DNA of 34,593 nucleotides from Litoribacter ruber (GCF_018500185.1 NZ_JAHBGI010000016.1:1-34593); one strand, 5' to 3'. Positions 16,835 to 26,486 are shown, numbered from the stretch's first letter. A program made the numbers and translations. Notes: generated by a model from the letters alone, not told the origin.

Positions 16835-19756
16835 ATGAAAACATCTCTATCCTTTATTTTCTTATTTTTCCTTTTCCTTGGGAATGTAAGTGCTCAACAA
16901 AGACCTATCGAAGGTCAGATACAAGATCGGGATTCCGGCGAAGGGATCCCTGGTGTGAATATTATGATAAAAGGTACTTCCACAGGTACAATCAGTGAAA
17001 TTGATGGAAGTTTTTCATTAAATGTGGAGCCTGGGAATGTCCTTCTAATTTCATTTATAGGATATGTCTCTCAGGAAATAGAGATTGCAAACCAATCCCA
17101 AATCACTGTCGACCTCGAAGTAGATACTCAGCAGTTGGAAGAAGTTATTGTTACTGGATACGGAACCCAAAGAAGGGAAAATCTTACGGGTTCAATAGGT
17201 ACTGTAAGTTCAGAGAAATTGCAGGATATTACTTCTCCAAATATTGGCAACATGCTTCAAGGTAAGGTCGCAGGGGTTGATGTGATTACCAATTCCGGCG
17301 CTCCAGGTGCAGAACCAACCATTAGAATTCGTGGCCGTAACTCTATCAGGTCTTCAGTGGACCCTATTTGGGTTGTGGATGGTGTAATATGGCATGGAAC
17401 TCCTAATCTTAACCCTCAGGATGTAGAGAGTATATCTATTTTAAAAGATGCTGCAGCTGCAGCCCTATATGGGTCAAGAGGTGCTAATGGCGTGGTGGTA
17501 GTCACCACCAAAGGGGCAAAAGGAGATGGGACAAGTACATTTAATCTAAGTACTAAAACCGGTGTCACTCAGTTTAATACCGGTGGCTTTCAGCTTTACA
17601 ACTCTCAGCAGCTGTATGATTATTGGGGGAGTTACGGCAACCAGGGAGCTCTTCCGGATTTTTATAATGAATCCTTATTAAATACAGATACGGATTGGAT
17701 AGATATTGGAACCCAACAGGGGTTGGTGCAGGATTATAACTTATCGTATTCTGGAACTTCAGGCAAAGCGCGTATTTATGCCGCAGGTAACTATTTTCGA
17801 GAGGAAGGGACAGTAAGAGGGGATGTGTTTGAAAGGCTTTCCGGTCGATTGAATATTGATTACGATGTGAATGAAAGGTTGACTATAAAACCCAAATTAG
17901 CTGCAACTTACACCACCACAGACAATAGGCGTCACAGTATTTATGACATATATAGAAACCTGCCATGGGATCAGCCATTTGACCAAGATGGTAATCTGGT
18001 TAACCCTCAGCAAGGGGGAGTGAACTGGCTGGGAAGAGATAACAGGAATTATTTATATGATCTCCAATGGAATTTTGGGGAGTCAGCCACATTTAATATT
18101 CTTTCAAACATCGACTTCGAATATAATATTACTGATCATTTATCTTTTATCTCTACCAACAATATAACTTTCTTTAATTCTGAAAATCTAGGATATGTAG
18201 ACCCAAGATCGAATGCGGGGTTGGCTGATAATGGTAGATTAAATAACCACATGGCTAGAAGGATTACAAGATTCACCAACCAAATGCTTTCATATACCCG
18301 CGATTTTGATAGGCATCATATAAATGCATTGGCAGGATATGAATATAATGATTACGTATACAATGATCTTTCTGCTACTGGAAAAGGTATAGTGCCAGGA
18401 GCGCAGGTAATAAGTAGTACCTCTGAACCAATGACTATAGGTGGTACTAAAAACGATTATGCTTTTCAGTCCTTCTTGGTAAATGCGAATTATGGGTTTG
18501 ACAGCCGATACAATATACAAGTGTCAGCAAGAAGAGATGGTGCTTCGAGATTTGGGGCAAATCAGAAGTATGGCAATTTTTATGCAATAAGCGGTTCCTG
18601 GAATGTCCATCGTGAAGCATTCTTCAACAGCTCCACATTTAATTATTTAAGAGCGAAGGTTGCACACGGAACAGTAGGGAACACCCCTTCTTCCTTGTAC
18701 CCGCAGTTTGAGGTTTACTCACTAAATGCGATGTACGCAGGAAGACCTGCAGCAGTTCCTTCCTCCTTGGGCAATGATGATCTCACTTGGGAAAGAACAG
18801 TTGATACCAACATAGGAATTGAACTGGGGATAATTAATAGGTTTGATATAACCTTGGAATATTATAATAAAAATACCAATGGCTTATTGCACTTTGTCCC
18901 CCTGCCAGATATTTCGGGTTTTACCGGGTTTTTTGATAACATAGGTAGCGTAAGAAATAGTGGTGTTGAATTCTCTATAGGTGCTGATATTGTTCAATCC
19001 GGAGGTTTTAATTGGAGGTTAGATGCCAACATTGGCCGCAATGTGAATTCTATTACTGAACTATATGAGGGTAGGAGGCAAATTGATGGGCTTCGCATAA
19101 TCGAAGAAGGCCAAGATATAGATACATGGTTCATGAGAAATTGGGCAGGTGTGAACTCTGAAAATGGCCGACCGCAATGGGAGATAATGGATGGATCCAC
19201 TGGCGAGGTTACTATCACAGAAGACTATGCTCAAGCTACTTTGCAGCGTGTAGGAGCTTTGACTCCGGATTTCTTTGGCGGAATTTCTTCTAGCATGGAG
19301 TTTAAGGGAATATTCCTTAATGCAACTTTTGCCTATTCCAAAGGAGCAATGGTATATAATGCAGCCCGGGAATTATATGACAGTGATGGGGCCTATCCAA
19401 CTTATAATCAAATGGTTCTTAGGCCTGAGTGGTCAAGATGGTCACCTACAAACCCTAATGCTACACATCCAGAGCCTATCTATGGAGGTAACAATAATGT
19501 TCACAGGCCATCATCGCGTTTTCTAGAAGATGCTAGTTTCTTGAGGCTGAGAAACGTCACATTAGGTTACCGTTTGCCTGCTCCATTAGTTAATTCTTTG
19601 AGGCTTGGATCTGTAGATGCGTTTATTGCGGGAGATAACTTGTTGACATTTACCAAGTTTTCAGGCCTTGATCCTGAAGCTGCAATCAATGGAGATGCAT
19701 CCTCCCCATACCCGCTTCCAAAAAGGATCTCATTTGGTCTAAATCTATCATTCTAA
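16835..19756 (+). CDS. SusC-like TonB-dependent outer-membrane receptor
   Basis: A 973-residue receptor that would import oligosaccharide across the outer membrane together with the SusD protein encoded next to it. A signal peptide ends near VSAQ (residue 21). A carboxypeptidase-regulatory-like beta-sandwich covers about 24-105 (GxVxDxxxGEGIPGVNIMIKGT ... SFIGYVSQEI), then a TonB-box region (EEVIVTGYGTQ). The plug domain follows to about 230, with RIRGRNSIRSSVDPIWVVDG and LKDAAAAALYGSRGANGVVVVTTK. The rest is the 22-strand barrel, ending in the aromatic C-terminus SFGLNLSF. Length is typical. It is first gene of the rightward operon. The SusC family is certain; the glycan is inferred from the locus (GalNAc-containing). 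Confidence 0.96.
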   Translation: MKTSLSFIFLFFLFLGNVSAQQRPIEGQIQDRDSGEGIPGVNIMIKGTSTGTISEIDGSFSLNVEPGNVLLISFIGYVSQEIEIANQSQITVDLEVDTQQLEEVIVTGYGTQRRENLTGSIGTVSSEKLQDITSPNIGNMLQGKVAGVDVITNSGAPGAEPTIRIRGRNSIRSSVDPIWVVDGVIWHGTPNLNPQDVESISILKDAAAAALYGSRGANGVVVVTTKGAKGDGTSTFNLSTKTGVTQFNTGGFQLYNSQQLYDYWGSYGNQGALPDFYNESLLNTDTDWIDIGTQQGLVQDYNLSYSGTSGKARIYAAGNYFREEGTVRGDVFERLSGRLNIDYDVNERLTIKPKLAATYTTTDNRRHSIYDIYRNLPWDQPFDQDGNLVNPQQGGVNWLGRDNRNYLYDLQWNFGESATFNILSNIDFEYNITDHLSFISTNNITFFNSENLGYVDPRSNAGLADNGRLNNHMARRITRFTNQMLSYTRDFDRHHINALAGYEYNDYVYNDLSATGKGIVPGAQVISSTSEPMTIGGTKNDYAFQSFLVNANYGFDSRYNIQVSARRDGASRFGANQKYGNFYAISGSWNVHREAFFNSSTFNYLRAKVAHGTVGNTPSSLYPQFEVYSLNAMYAGRPAAVPSSLGNDDLTWERTVDTNIGIELGIINRFDITLEYYNKNTNGLLHFVPLPDISGFTGFFDNIGSVRNSGVEFSIGADIVQSGGFNWRLDANIGRNVNSITELYEGRRQIDGLRIIEEGQDIDTWFMRNWAGVNSENGRPQWEIMDGSTGEVTITEDYAQATLQRVGALTPDFFGGISSSMEFKGIFLNATFAYSKGAMVYNAARELYDSDGAYPTYNQMVLRPEWSRWSPTNPNATHPEPIYGGNNNVHRPSSRFLEDASFLRLRNVTLGYRLPAPLVNSLRLGSVDAFIAGDNLLTFTKFSGLDPEAAINGDASSPYPLPKRISFGLNLSF

Positions 19757-19766
19757 TTTGCTAGCC

Positions 19767-21401
19767 ATGAAAAATAATTCCATAAAAATTTTATATGTAT
19801 TTATAATTGCAAGCCTTTTCTATGCCTGCGATATTGATAGGTCTCCTTATGATGCCATCACTGCGGAAGATCTTAGCAATTCAGAGGGTAGTGCAGAGTC
19901 TGCAACCCTCGGTAATTATAGTCGAATGAAGGCATGGACGGAAAACTGGCATAGGTTATATGAATATCCGGGCGACAATGTCTCCCTGAGTGGTACAACT
20001 ACTGACCCGCTTTTTTTCTCCTATAATTATCAAAGAATTCCAAATGGATCTAGAGCTGCTGGCTTTTGGAGAAGCAGTTACCAAATAATAGTAGGCAATA
20101 ATAAAGTGATTGAAGCTTTGGAAGAGGGATCCTCTGCTACGAATGATCAACTGTTGGCTGAAAACTACTACATGCGTGCTCTGATGCACTTCTCTTTAGT
20201 AAGTATTTTTGGCAGACCTTATAACCAAGGGCGTGATAATCAGGGGGTGCCCATAAAAATTGATGGGGACCATCTCAACCATCCCCCTAGAGCAAGTGTA
20301 GGAGAGGTATTTGATCAAATTGAAGCGGATTTGCTTAAAGCAGAAAGTTTGTTTACTGAAACCAAGTCAAACATTTACGCTTCTAAAGAATCTGTATGGG
20401 CATTGCTGTCTAGACTTCACCTCTATAAAGAAGAAAATGATTTAGCGATTGAATATGCTGACATGGTAATAAATTCAGGTCGATTCAATTTGGTAAATAC
20501 CAGTCAGTTACCAGATTATATCAAAATGACTCCCGAGCAAAATTCAGAGACCATCTTCGCTGTTAGATTTGTGAGAGATGCGGATTATCCAGATAATGGT
20601 TGGTTTACTGTGGGGTCCCTTTATGCCAATATCCAAGGGACAGGATGGGGAGAAATGTATGCTTCACGTACCCTATTGGAGAAATTGAGAGAATACCCAG
20701 AAGATGTGAGAAATGATTTTATCACGCCTGCGGTCGTCAATCAAGATGTTTTATGGGCCATATATGTGGATGACGACTATACTTATAGATGGGAAGTAGT
20801 GACTCAGGAAGGTGACGATTATTTTTATACTAGGGATGGGCAGACTTCAGCCTTGGTAAAGGAAGAATCTGCAAGGGGGTATGATTATTATATCAACACA
20901 TCTGAAGGATTAAAGAAAGTGTTGATCGATAATCAACTAGATGTGAGGAATGGCTTTCCAAAATATTTTATTCTAAAAGCCTCTGGTCAAGAAGATCAAG
21001 TTCACCTGTGGTCCCCAGTAGTCTCCAGATTAGCCGAGATGTACTTAAATAGAGCTGAAGCAAATGCCAAACTTGGAAATTTTGACCAAGCTCTAAATGA
21101 TGTAAATATTATACGCGAAAGAGCAGGGATTCTACCAGATGGGCTTTATACTTTGGGCAACATAGGCGACAGGTCGGTATTAGATGTTGTGATGGATGAG
21201 AGACGCCTTGAGTTGGCATATGAAGGCCATCGGAAAATTGATGTGTTTAGAAATAGAATGACTATGGATAGACGCTATCCGGGTACCCATTTGGCCACTA
21301 GCAGCCCCATTTTTGAAATTAATTATCAGGACAATGCCATTATCGAATTCATTCCTGAAACGCAATTATTGATACATGAAGGACTGACCCAAAATCCGTG
21401 A
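19767..21401 (+). CDS. SusD-like glycan-binding lipoprotein (RagB/SusD family)
   Basis: About 544 residues from the ATG at 19767, 10 bases after the susC stop; a TTG at 19758 is in frame but would spoil the signal. The lipobox is SLFYAC with Cys21. The TPR-like RagB/SusD fold shows in LAENYYMRALMHFSLVSIFG, RLAEMYLNRAEANAKLGNF and DVVMDERRLELAYEGHRKID. These are the family's conserved helices, with a C-terminal NPxxEINYQDNAI segment. It caps the SusC barrel at the cell surface and binds the substrate. Length is normal and it pairs one-to-one with the upstream receptor. Confidence 0.95.
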   Translation: MKNNSIKILYVFIIASLFYACDIDRSPYDAITAEDLSNSEGSAESATLGNYSRMKAWTENWHRLYEYPGDNVSLSGTTTDPLFFSYNYQRIPNGSRAAGFWRSSYQIIVGNNKVIEALEEGSSATNDQLLAENYYMRALMHFSLVSIFGRPYNQGRDNQGVPIKIDGDHLNHPPRASVGEVFDQIEADLLKAESLFTETKSNIYASKESVWALLSRLHLYKEENDLAIEYADMVINSGRFNLVNTSQLPDYIKMTPEQNSETIFAVRFVRDADYPDNGWFTVGSLYANIQGTGWGEMYASRTLLEKLREYPEDVRNDFITPAVVNQDVLWAIYVDDDYTYRWEVVTQEGDDYFYTRDGQTSALVKEESARGYDYYINTSEGLKKVLIDNQLDVRNGFPKYFILKASGQEDQVHLWSPVVSRLAEMYLNRAEANAKLGNFDQALNDVNIIRERAGILPDGLYTLGNIGDRSVLDVVMDERRLELAYEGHRKIDVFRNRMTMDRRYPGTHLATSSPIFEINYQDNAIIEFIPETQLLIHEGLTQNP

Positions 21402-21414
21402 TAATATTTAATAT

Positions 21415-21441
21415 AAACGGAGCACCTAGGGTGCTCCGTTT
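21415..21441 (+). terminator. Strong hairpin between susD and the DUF3472 gene
   Basis: Perfect 12-bp inverted repeat, AAACGGAGCACC and GGTGCTCCGTTT, with a 3-base loop, starting 14 bases after the susD stop. The T-run after it is short (TTT within the stem, then CAATTT). It is probably a partial terminator or processing site that lowers expression of the two downstream genes relative to susCD. Confidence 0.65.
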
Positions 21442-21458
21442 CAATTTACAGGTAAGCT

Positions 21459-22754
21459 ATGAATAAATATGTTGTTTTAATCTTATTGATATTTTCATTT
21501 ACTAAATGTCAGCTAAATGATGTAGCGCAGGAAGATGGGGTAGAGGTTGGCGTAAAAATTCCTATGGGAGGGAACACCTATATTACAAAAGAGGCAAATG
21601 GTGCAAAAATAACAAATGAAGGAATTCAAGAGTGGGAAAATGAAAAAACCAAATTTGAAACTTTTATACATTTTACCCAACCGGTTAAGGCCGGTATTGC
21701 GCTGCACTTCCAAGACTTACCTCAAGAATCTATTGTAATCAGTATGTCGGTGGGTGAGCAAGAGGAGTTAAAAGAAATATCTTCAGCCTCTTCTCGAAAT
21801 GTACAGTTTGGAGAGTTTGATTTTGCTAAAGGTTATTCTTCTATAAAGATTCAGGGAAAATCAAGTTCTCGATTCCCTTCAATTGAATCTATTTCACTTT
21901 TCCCTGAAAGTGAAAATGTCGATATATCCTTTGTAAAGGATAATGAAGATAACAGATTTTACTGGGGTCGCCGAGGTCCTTCAGTTCATATGACCTATTC
22001 ATTGCCAGAGGAAACAGATTTTGAATGGTTTTATAATGAAATGACTGTGCCCGAAAACCAAGATCCTATTGGATCCTATTTTATGGCAAATGGGTTTGGC
22101 GAAGGGTATTTTGGGATGCAGGTGAATTCCGGGGAAGAGCGAAGGATCCTTTTTTCAGTATGGAGTCCGTTTCAAACGGACAACCCCGAAGATATACCTG
22201 ATGATCAGAAAATATTGCTCTTAAAAAAAGGAGAGGAGGTAAATACAGGCGAATTTGGAAATGAAGGTTCAGGGGGTCAAAGTTACTTGGTGTTTGATTG
22301 GAAAGCTGGGCAAACGTACAAGTTTCTAAATTCGGTTAAGCCTGATGGAAATGGGAATACAATTTATACCGCCTATTTCTTTGCTCCCGAGATCGGGAAA
22401 TGGAAGCTGGTGGCAAGTTTTTTACGACCACAAACTGATACGTGGTATAAAAGGCCCCATTCGTTTTTGGAAAATTTCATCGACCGAAATGGCCATATGG
22501 AAAGGAAAGTCCTATATCAAAATCAGTGGGCTAGATCTAGTGATGGGGAATGGAAACCTCTAACTGAAGGAAAATTTACCGGTGATGATATTGCAAGAAG
22601 AAAGTACAGGTTAGACTTTGAGGTAGGGACTGAAGGAAAATCTTTTTATTTACGGAATGGAGGCTTTTTCCACCCCAATACTCCGCTAAATTCATCATTT
22701 AATCTTTCAACATCAGGCACACCGCCTGAAATAAAATTCATTGAACTTCTATAA
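21459..22754 (+). CDS. DUF5077/DUF3472 lipoprotein
   Basis: A 431-residue lipoprotein. A short N-terminus leads to a lipobox (SFTKC, Cys17). Residues about 30-150 form a jelly-roll-like N-terminal domain (PMGGNTYITKEANGAKITN ... FETFIHF) resembling DUF5077. Residues about 170-420 resemble DUF3472, with the typical GYFGMQVNSGEERRILFSVW, GEFGNEGSGGQSY and DWKAGQTYKFL blocks. Such proteins occur in glycan utilisation loci, but I know of no firm biochemical role; a carbohydrate-binding or hydrolytic role at the surface is a guess. It follows susD across a hairpin and precedes the symporter by 11 bases. The C-terminus (PPEIKFIELL) looks complete. Confidence 0.85.
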   Translation: MNKYVVLILLIFSFTKCQLNDVAQEDGVEVGVKIPMGGNTYITKEANGAKITNEGIQEWENEKTKFETFIHFTQPVKAGIALHFQDLPQESIVISMSVGEQEELKEISSASSRNVQFGEFDFAKGYSSIKIQGKSSSRFPSIESISLFPESENVDISFVKDNEDNRFYWGRRGPSVHMTYSLPEETDFEWFYNEMTVPENQDPIGSYFMANGFGEGYFGMQVNSGEERRILFSVWSPFQTDNPEDIPDDQKILLLKKGEEVNTGEFGNEGSGGQSYLVFDWKAGQTYKFLNSVKPDGNGNTIYTAYFFAPEIGKWKLVASFLRPQTDTWYKRPHSFLENFIDRNGHMERKVLYQNQWARSSDGEWKPLTEGKFTGDDIARRKYRLDFEVGTEGKSFYLRNGGFFHPNTPLNSSFNLSTSGTPPEIKFIELL

Positions 22755-22765
22755 AATCTTTAAAA

Positions 22766-24565
22766 ATGCAGGTTGGTTTCTGGGATTGGGCTATTATCGC
22801 AAGCTTCTTTATACTTTCACTGTCAATTGGAATTTATACTTCCAAAAAAGCTGGAAAGAATGCAAAAGAGTTTTTTTTATCGGGCAGAAATATGCCCTGG
22901 TGGCTTCTTGGGGTATCGATGGTCGCCACTACTTTTTCATCAGATACCCCAAATCTGGTGACAGATATAGTCAGGAAAAATGGGGTGTCAGGAAATTGGG
23001 TTTGGTGGGCTTTCTTGTTAACAGGAATGTTGACAGTGTTTGTTTATTCCAAGCTATGGCGAAGATCTAAAATTAACACTGACCTTGAATTTTATGAAAT
23101 CAGGTATGGAGGAAGACCTGCTGCTTTCCTTCGGGCATTTCGAGCCCTATATTTAGGTTTTTTTTTTAATGTTGTAATAATGGCCACAGTGTCTCTGGCG
23201 GCAATTAAAATTGGAGGGGTCATGCTAGGTTTAACACCGATTCAAACCATGTTGATTGCATCCATTATAACAGTCATTTACAGCTCATTGGGTGGCTTGC
23301 GTGGCGTATTACTAACGGATTTTTTTCAATTTTTTATTTCAATTGCCGGATCCTTTGGGGCAGCTTGGTATATTTTACAACAACCAGAAATTGGGTCCTT
23401 GCACAACCTGTTTTCTCATCCTAATGTGGCAGGTAAGTTACAGCTGCTTCCTGATTTTTCAGACAGCAAAACCCTAATTCCTCTATTGCTAATGCCGATT
23501 GCCATTCAGTGGTGGGCTACCTGGTATCCAGGGGCAGAACCGGGTGGGGGAGGTTACATTGCTCAGCGGATGCTATCGGCTAAGGACGAGCAAAATGCCA
23601 TGGGGGCCACTTTGTTTTTCAATATAGCGCATTATGCTTTAAGGCCTTGGCCATGGATCATTATTGCTTTAGCTTCTTTAATAATATTTCCACAAATTAG
23701 CGATCTTCAAAGTGCTTTTCCTCATCTGCCTGAAGATAAGCTAAATGATGATCTGGCCTATCCAGCAATGTTGACTTTTTTGCCGGCAGGATTACTGGGA
23801 ATAGTATTGGCATCCTTAATTGCCGCCTTTATGTCAACCATATCTACCCATCTAAATTGGGGTAGTTCTTATATAGTTAATGATTTTTACCTGAGGTTTA
23901 TTAAACCTGAAGCTTCTGACAAAGACCAGGTTTTTGTAGGAAGGGTGTCAACTGTTTTTCTAATGGGGCTAGCGGCTCTTCTAGCTTTGGAATTGTCTAA
24001 TGCCCTTCAGGCATTTGATATCCTATTACAGATCGGGGCCGGAACCGGCTTAATATTCATTTTGAGATGGTTTTGGTGGCGGATTAATTCTTATACCGAA
24101 ATAACCGGGATGGTCGTATCATTTTTAGTGGCTATTTACTTTGAACTGATTCATGATAAACTAAGGCTTGCCCCGCTTTTGAGTCATGAAAAATTGGTTA
24201 TCGGTGTATTGATCACAACCATTTCTTGGTTGACAGTTACCTTTTTAACCCAACCTGAAGACAATTATGTTTTAAGAAGATTTTATAATCTAGTAAGGCC
24301 AGCCTCAATTGGATGGAGGAAGTTCTTGATCAGTAATCCCGATATTGAATCTGAGCGAGGCCAGCTTCCATTGGAAATAGGACTGATGGTGCTTGGTTCA
24401 GTTGCGGTGTATAGCACCCTTTTCACCACAGGATACTGGTTATATGGTAACAATTTTGCTGGGATTATTACATCCCTTCTGGCCATTGTTTGTTATTGGT
24501 TATTGTTTTCCAATTGGAAAAAGGTGCAAGGGGTTAAAATGAAAAATAAAATAAGTGCATCTTAA
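22766..24565 (+). CDS. Sodium:solute symporter (SSS family), candidate GalNAc importer
   Basis: A 599-residue inner-membrane symporter with about 14 hydrophobic segments. SSS-family marks are FFLSGRNMPWWLLGVSMVA with TTFSSDTPN (the first core helix region), TVIYSSLGGLRGVLLTDFFQ, and the mid-protein GGGGYIAQRMLSAKDEQNA and FMSTISTHLNWGSSYIVND sodium-site region. It is the last gene of the rightward operon, 11 bases after the DUF3472 gene. No PTS genes and no other intact sugar permease are in the window, so this is the probable route for the released monosaccharide. GalNAc as substrate is inferred from the neighbouring catabolic genes. Confidence 0.93.
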   Translation: MQVGFWDWAIIASFFILSLSIGIYTSKKAGKNAKEFFLSGRNMPWWLLGVSMVATTFSSDTPNLVTDIVRKNGVSGNWVWWAFLLTGMLTVFVYSKLWRRSKINTDLEFYEIRYGGRPAAFLRAFRALYLGFFFNVVIMATVSLAAIKIGGVMLGLTPIQTMLIASIITVIYSSLGGLRGVLLTDFFQFFISIAGSFGAAWYILQQPEIGSLHNLFSHPNVAGKLQLLPDFSDSKTLIPLLLMPIAIQWWATWYPGAEPGGGGYIAQRMLSAKDEQNAMGATLFFNIAHYALRPWPWIIIALASLIIFPQISDLQSAFPHLPEDKLNDDLAYPAMLTFLPAGLLGIVLASLIAAFMSTISTHLNWGSSYIVNDFYLRFIKPEASDKDQVFVGRVSTVFLMGLAALLALELSNALQAFDILLQIGAGTGLIFILRWFWWRINSYTEITGMVVSFLVAIYFELIHDKLRLAPLLSHEKLVIGVLITTISWLTVTFLTQPEDNYVLRRFYNLVRPASIGWRKFLISNPDIESERGQLPLEIGLMVLGSVAVYSTLFTTGYWLYGNNFAGIITSLLAIVCYWLLFSNWKKVQGVKMKNKISAS

Positions 24566-24844
24566 ATAAACATCGGCCAGATAGGTTTTCAAACTGTTAA
24601 GTAAATTGGTTATATGGCCTGGTTTAGGGTTTAGAAACCGCAAAGCGCCGAGTAGGATGGGGCGTTGGTTTCTCGTCCGCCTTCCAGAGAGCAAGCGATG
24701 GGAGCGTATGGGTAGATGTTAGAAAGTAGATCCCCCGCTGGTGGCCATGGCCGCCAGCGGGGTGGGTTAGGGATGAGGGTGACCTATATGGGTTTATCAA
24801 TGACTACGGACATAACTTATTAGATTTAATCCAGTATAAACGGT
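24566..24844. repeat. Degenerate repeat island C with a perfect-type palindrome
   Basis: A worn copy of the GGTTTAGGG-TTTAGAAACCGC...GTTGGTTTC block is at about 24617-24675. A 30-base palindrome at 24733-24762 has arms CCCCGCTGGTGGCC and GGCCGCCAGCGGGG, with one T/G pair. It is followed by GTGGGTTAG rather than a T-tract, so it is more like the repeat hairpins than an intrinsic terminator. No gene seen. Confidence 0.7.
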
Positions 24845-25441
24845 ATGGAGTTACCTGATATATCCGCCAAACTGATTGGGCTTAAAAAAGCTGATTTGAA
24901 GTTAAGGGAAAAGCTTGTAAAGAGCGGGAAGCTGTTTCAAGGGTACAATGAGGAAATGAGATCCCTTCATAAAATAAATGGAGACATTTTGATGGAAATA
25001 ATTTCGGAGATTGGCTATCCGACCATTGAAAAAGTGGGAGAAGAGGCAAATGAGGCCACCTGGCTGGTTATTCAACATGCTATAGATCAGCCTCAATTGA
25101 TTTTGCTATGTGAAAAACTTCTAAAAACTGCCGTAGAAGAAGGTCAGGCAGAACCCATACACTTGGCTTTCCTTACAGACAGAATTGCCGTACTTCAAAA
25201 TAAGCCTCAACTTTTTGGGACCCAGTTTGATTGGGGGCCAAACGGGGAATTACACCCTAATCATTATGATGATTTGATTCTGGTCAATGAAAGGAGAAAG
25301 GCCATCGGGCTCAATACTTTAGAGGAACAAACCGACATTATAAGAAAACGAGCTGCTCAAGAAAATCAAATCCCGCCTGATAATATAGAAGCAAGGAAAA
25401 ATGAGATGGAGAAATGGAAACGGGAGGTTGGTTGGATATAA
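24845..25441 (+). CDS. DUF6624-type hypothetical protein
   Basis: A 198-residue, probably cytoplasmic protein without signal peptide or membrane segment. It is largely helical and charged. The segments NEATWLVIQHA, LLCEKLLKTAVEEGQAEP, LAFLTDRIAVLQNKPQLFGTQ and LVNERRKAIGLNTLEEQ fit the DUF6624 pattern seen in many Bacteroidota proteins. No catalytic motif is known for the family. The next gene begins 20 bases after its stop, so the two may be co-transcribed. The function is unknown. Confidence 0.8.
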   Translation: MELPDISAKLIGLKKADLKLREKLVKSGKLFQGYNEEMRSLHKINGDILMEIISEIGYPTIEKVGEEANEATWLVIQHAIDQPQLILLCEKLLKTAVEEGQAEPIHLAFLTDRIAVLQNKPQLFGTQFDWGPNGELHPNHYDDLILVNERRKAIGLNTLEEQTDIIRKRAAQENQIPPDNIEARKNEMEKWKREVGWI

Positions 25442-25461
25442 ATGATATAATTTCTACAATT

Positions 25462-25944
25462 ATGGAGCAGGATAAAATTATTGTTCGAAGGGCTAACCTT
25501 GGGGATTTGTCAACCTTGAGAGAACTATTTGTGGAAACCATTATAGCAAGTTGTAAAAATGATTATTCCGAAAAGCAAATCTCTGCTTGGACTTCCTCAG
25601 CCTCCAATACCTTACGATGGGAGGAAAAATTTAGCAGCCAAATATTTACCGTAGCAGAATCCGAAAATAGAATAATAGGGTTCGCTTCATTACAACAATA
25701 TAAAGTTCTTGATCATTTATTTGTCCATAAGGATTGGCAGCGGAAGGGTATTGCTTATGCCTTGGTAAAAGAAATTGAAGTTTTGGCAAAAGAAAGAGAA
25801 GTTTCCGAATTGGATGTTGAGGCCAGTTTAACTGCAAAGGGATTTTTTGAGAAAATGGGTTTTAATGTATTATCACACCAATTGGTGACCATAAAGGGAG
25901 TTGAGCTGCTAAATTTTAAGATGTGGAAAAGGCTTGACTCTTAA
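25462..25944 (+). CDS. GNAT-family N-acetyltransferase
   Basis: About 160 residues from the ATG at 25462. An in-frame ATG at 25414 would overlap the previous gene and adds a non-typical extension. The GNAT core is complete: IIVRRANLGDLSTLRELF at the start, the beta4 region (IIGFASLQQY), motif A HLFVHKDWQRKGIAYALV with the acetyl-CoA pyrophosphate loop QRKGIA, and the C-terminal AKGFFEKMGF motif B. It resembles small GNATs of the YafP/YjaB type. The substrate is unknown. It is probably in one unit with the DUF6624 gene. Confidence 0.9.
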   Translation: MEQDKIIVRRANLGDLSTLRELFVETIIASCKNDYSEKQISAWTSSASNTLRWEEKFSSQIFTVAESENRIIGFASLQQYKVLDHLFVHKDWQRKGIAYALVKEIEVLAKEREVSELDVEASLTAKGFFEKMGFNVLSHQLVTIKGVELLNFKMWKRLDS

Positions 25945-26315
25945 GAGTAGCACGAGGCCTATAAAAGCTGGAGTACCTTACGTTAATCCATTAATCCATT
26001 CAACCCTTAAACCTTTTTATTCCCTAACCTCCTAAACCTCCCGATCCGCGAAGCGGTCATCGGGAAATAAACCTCTAAACTACGTAGTTTAGGAGGTTAT
26101 TCGCCCTGCGGCCTGGTTTAGGGGTTTAGAAACCGCGGAGCGCCGAGGAGGATGAGGCGTTGGTTTCACGCCACGAGCGCAAAGAGAATGCGCAAAAGGC
26201 GCGGCGTTAGAGTCGAAGAAATTCCATTCCCCCCACAAATTACGGTCCCTGAGCGAAGCCGAAGGGATCGGCGAAAATGACTCCCAACGTCCAGGGATTG
26301 GTTTAAAGGTTTAAG

Positions 26316-26354
26316 GTCCTTCAGGGAATAGCTGCGCTATATTCCCTGAAGGAC
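26316..26354. repeat. GTCC...GGAC hairpin element
   Basis: Perfect 15-bp stem: GTCCTTCAGGGAATA pairs with TATTCCCTGAAGGAC around a 9-base loop containing GCTGCGCT. The flanks are GGTTTAAAGGTTTAAG on the left and TGATTAATGGATTAAGGAG on the right. Confidence 0.85.
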
Positions 26355-26447
26355 TGATTAATGGATTAAGGAGTGGAAGTACCTTACGTTAATCCCTTGA
26401 TCCGTTAATCCCATCAACCTTTTCACGGGTTGGTTTAATGGTTTAAC

Positions 26448-26486
26448 GTCCAGAAGGGCATAGCTGCGCTGTATTCCCTTCTGGAC
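26448..26486. repeat. GTCC...GGAC hairpin element
   Basis: Arms GTCCAGAAGGGCATA and TATTCCCTTCTGGAC (one mismatch), the same loop core AGCTGCGCT, and the same left flank type (GGTTTAATGGTTTAAC). The inner stem differs from the copy at 26316 on both arms. Confidence 0.85.

Noticed and set aside
24733-24762. Intrinsic terminator after the symporter gene
   Set aside because: The palindrome is strong, but it is 168 bases past the stop, has no T-tract and shares its stem with the repeat hairpins, so it is listed as part of the repeat island.
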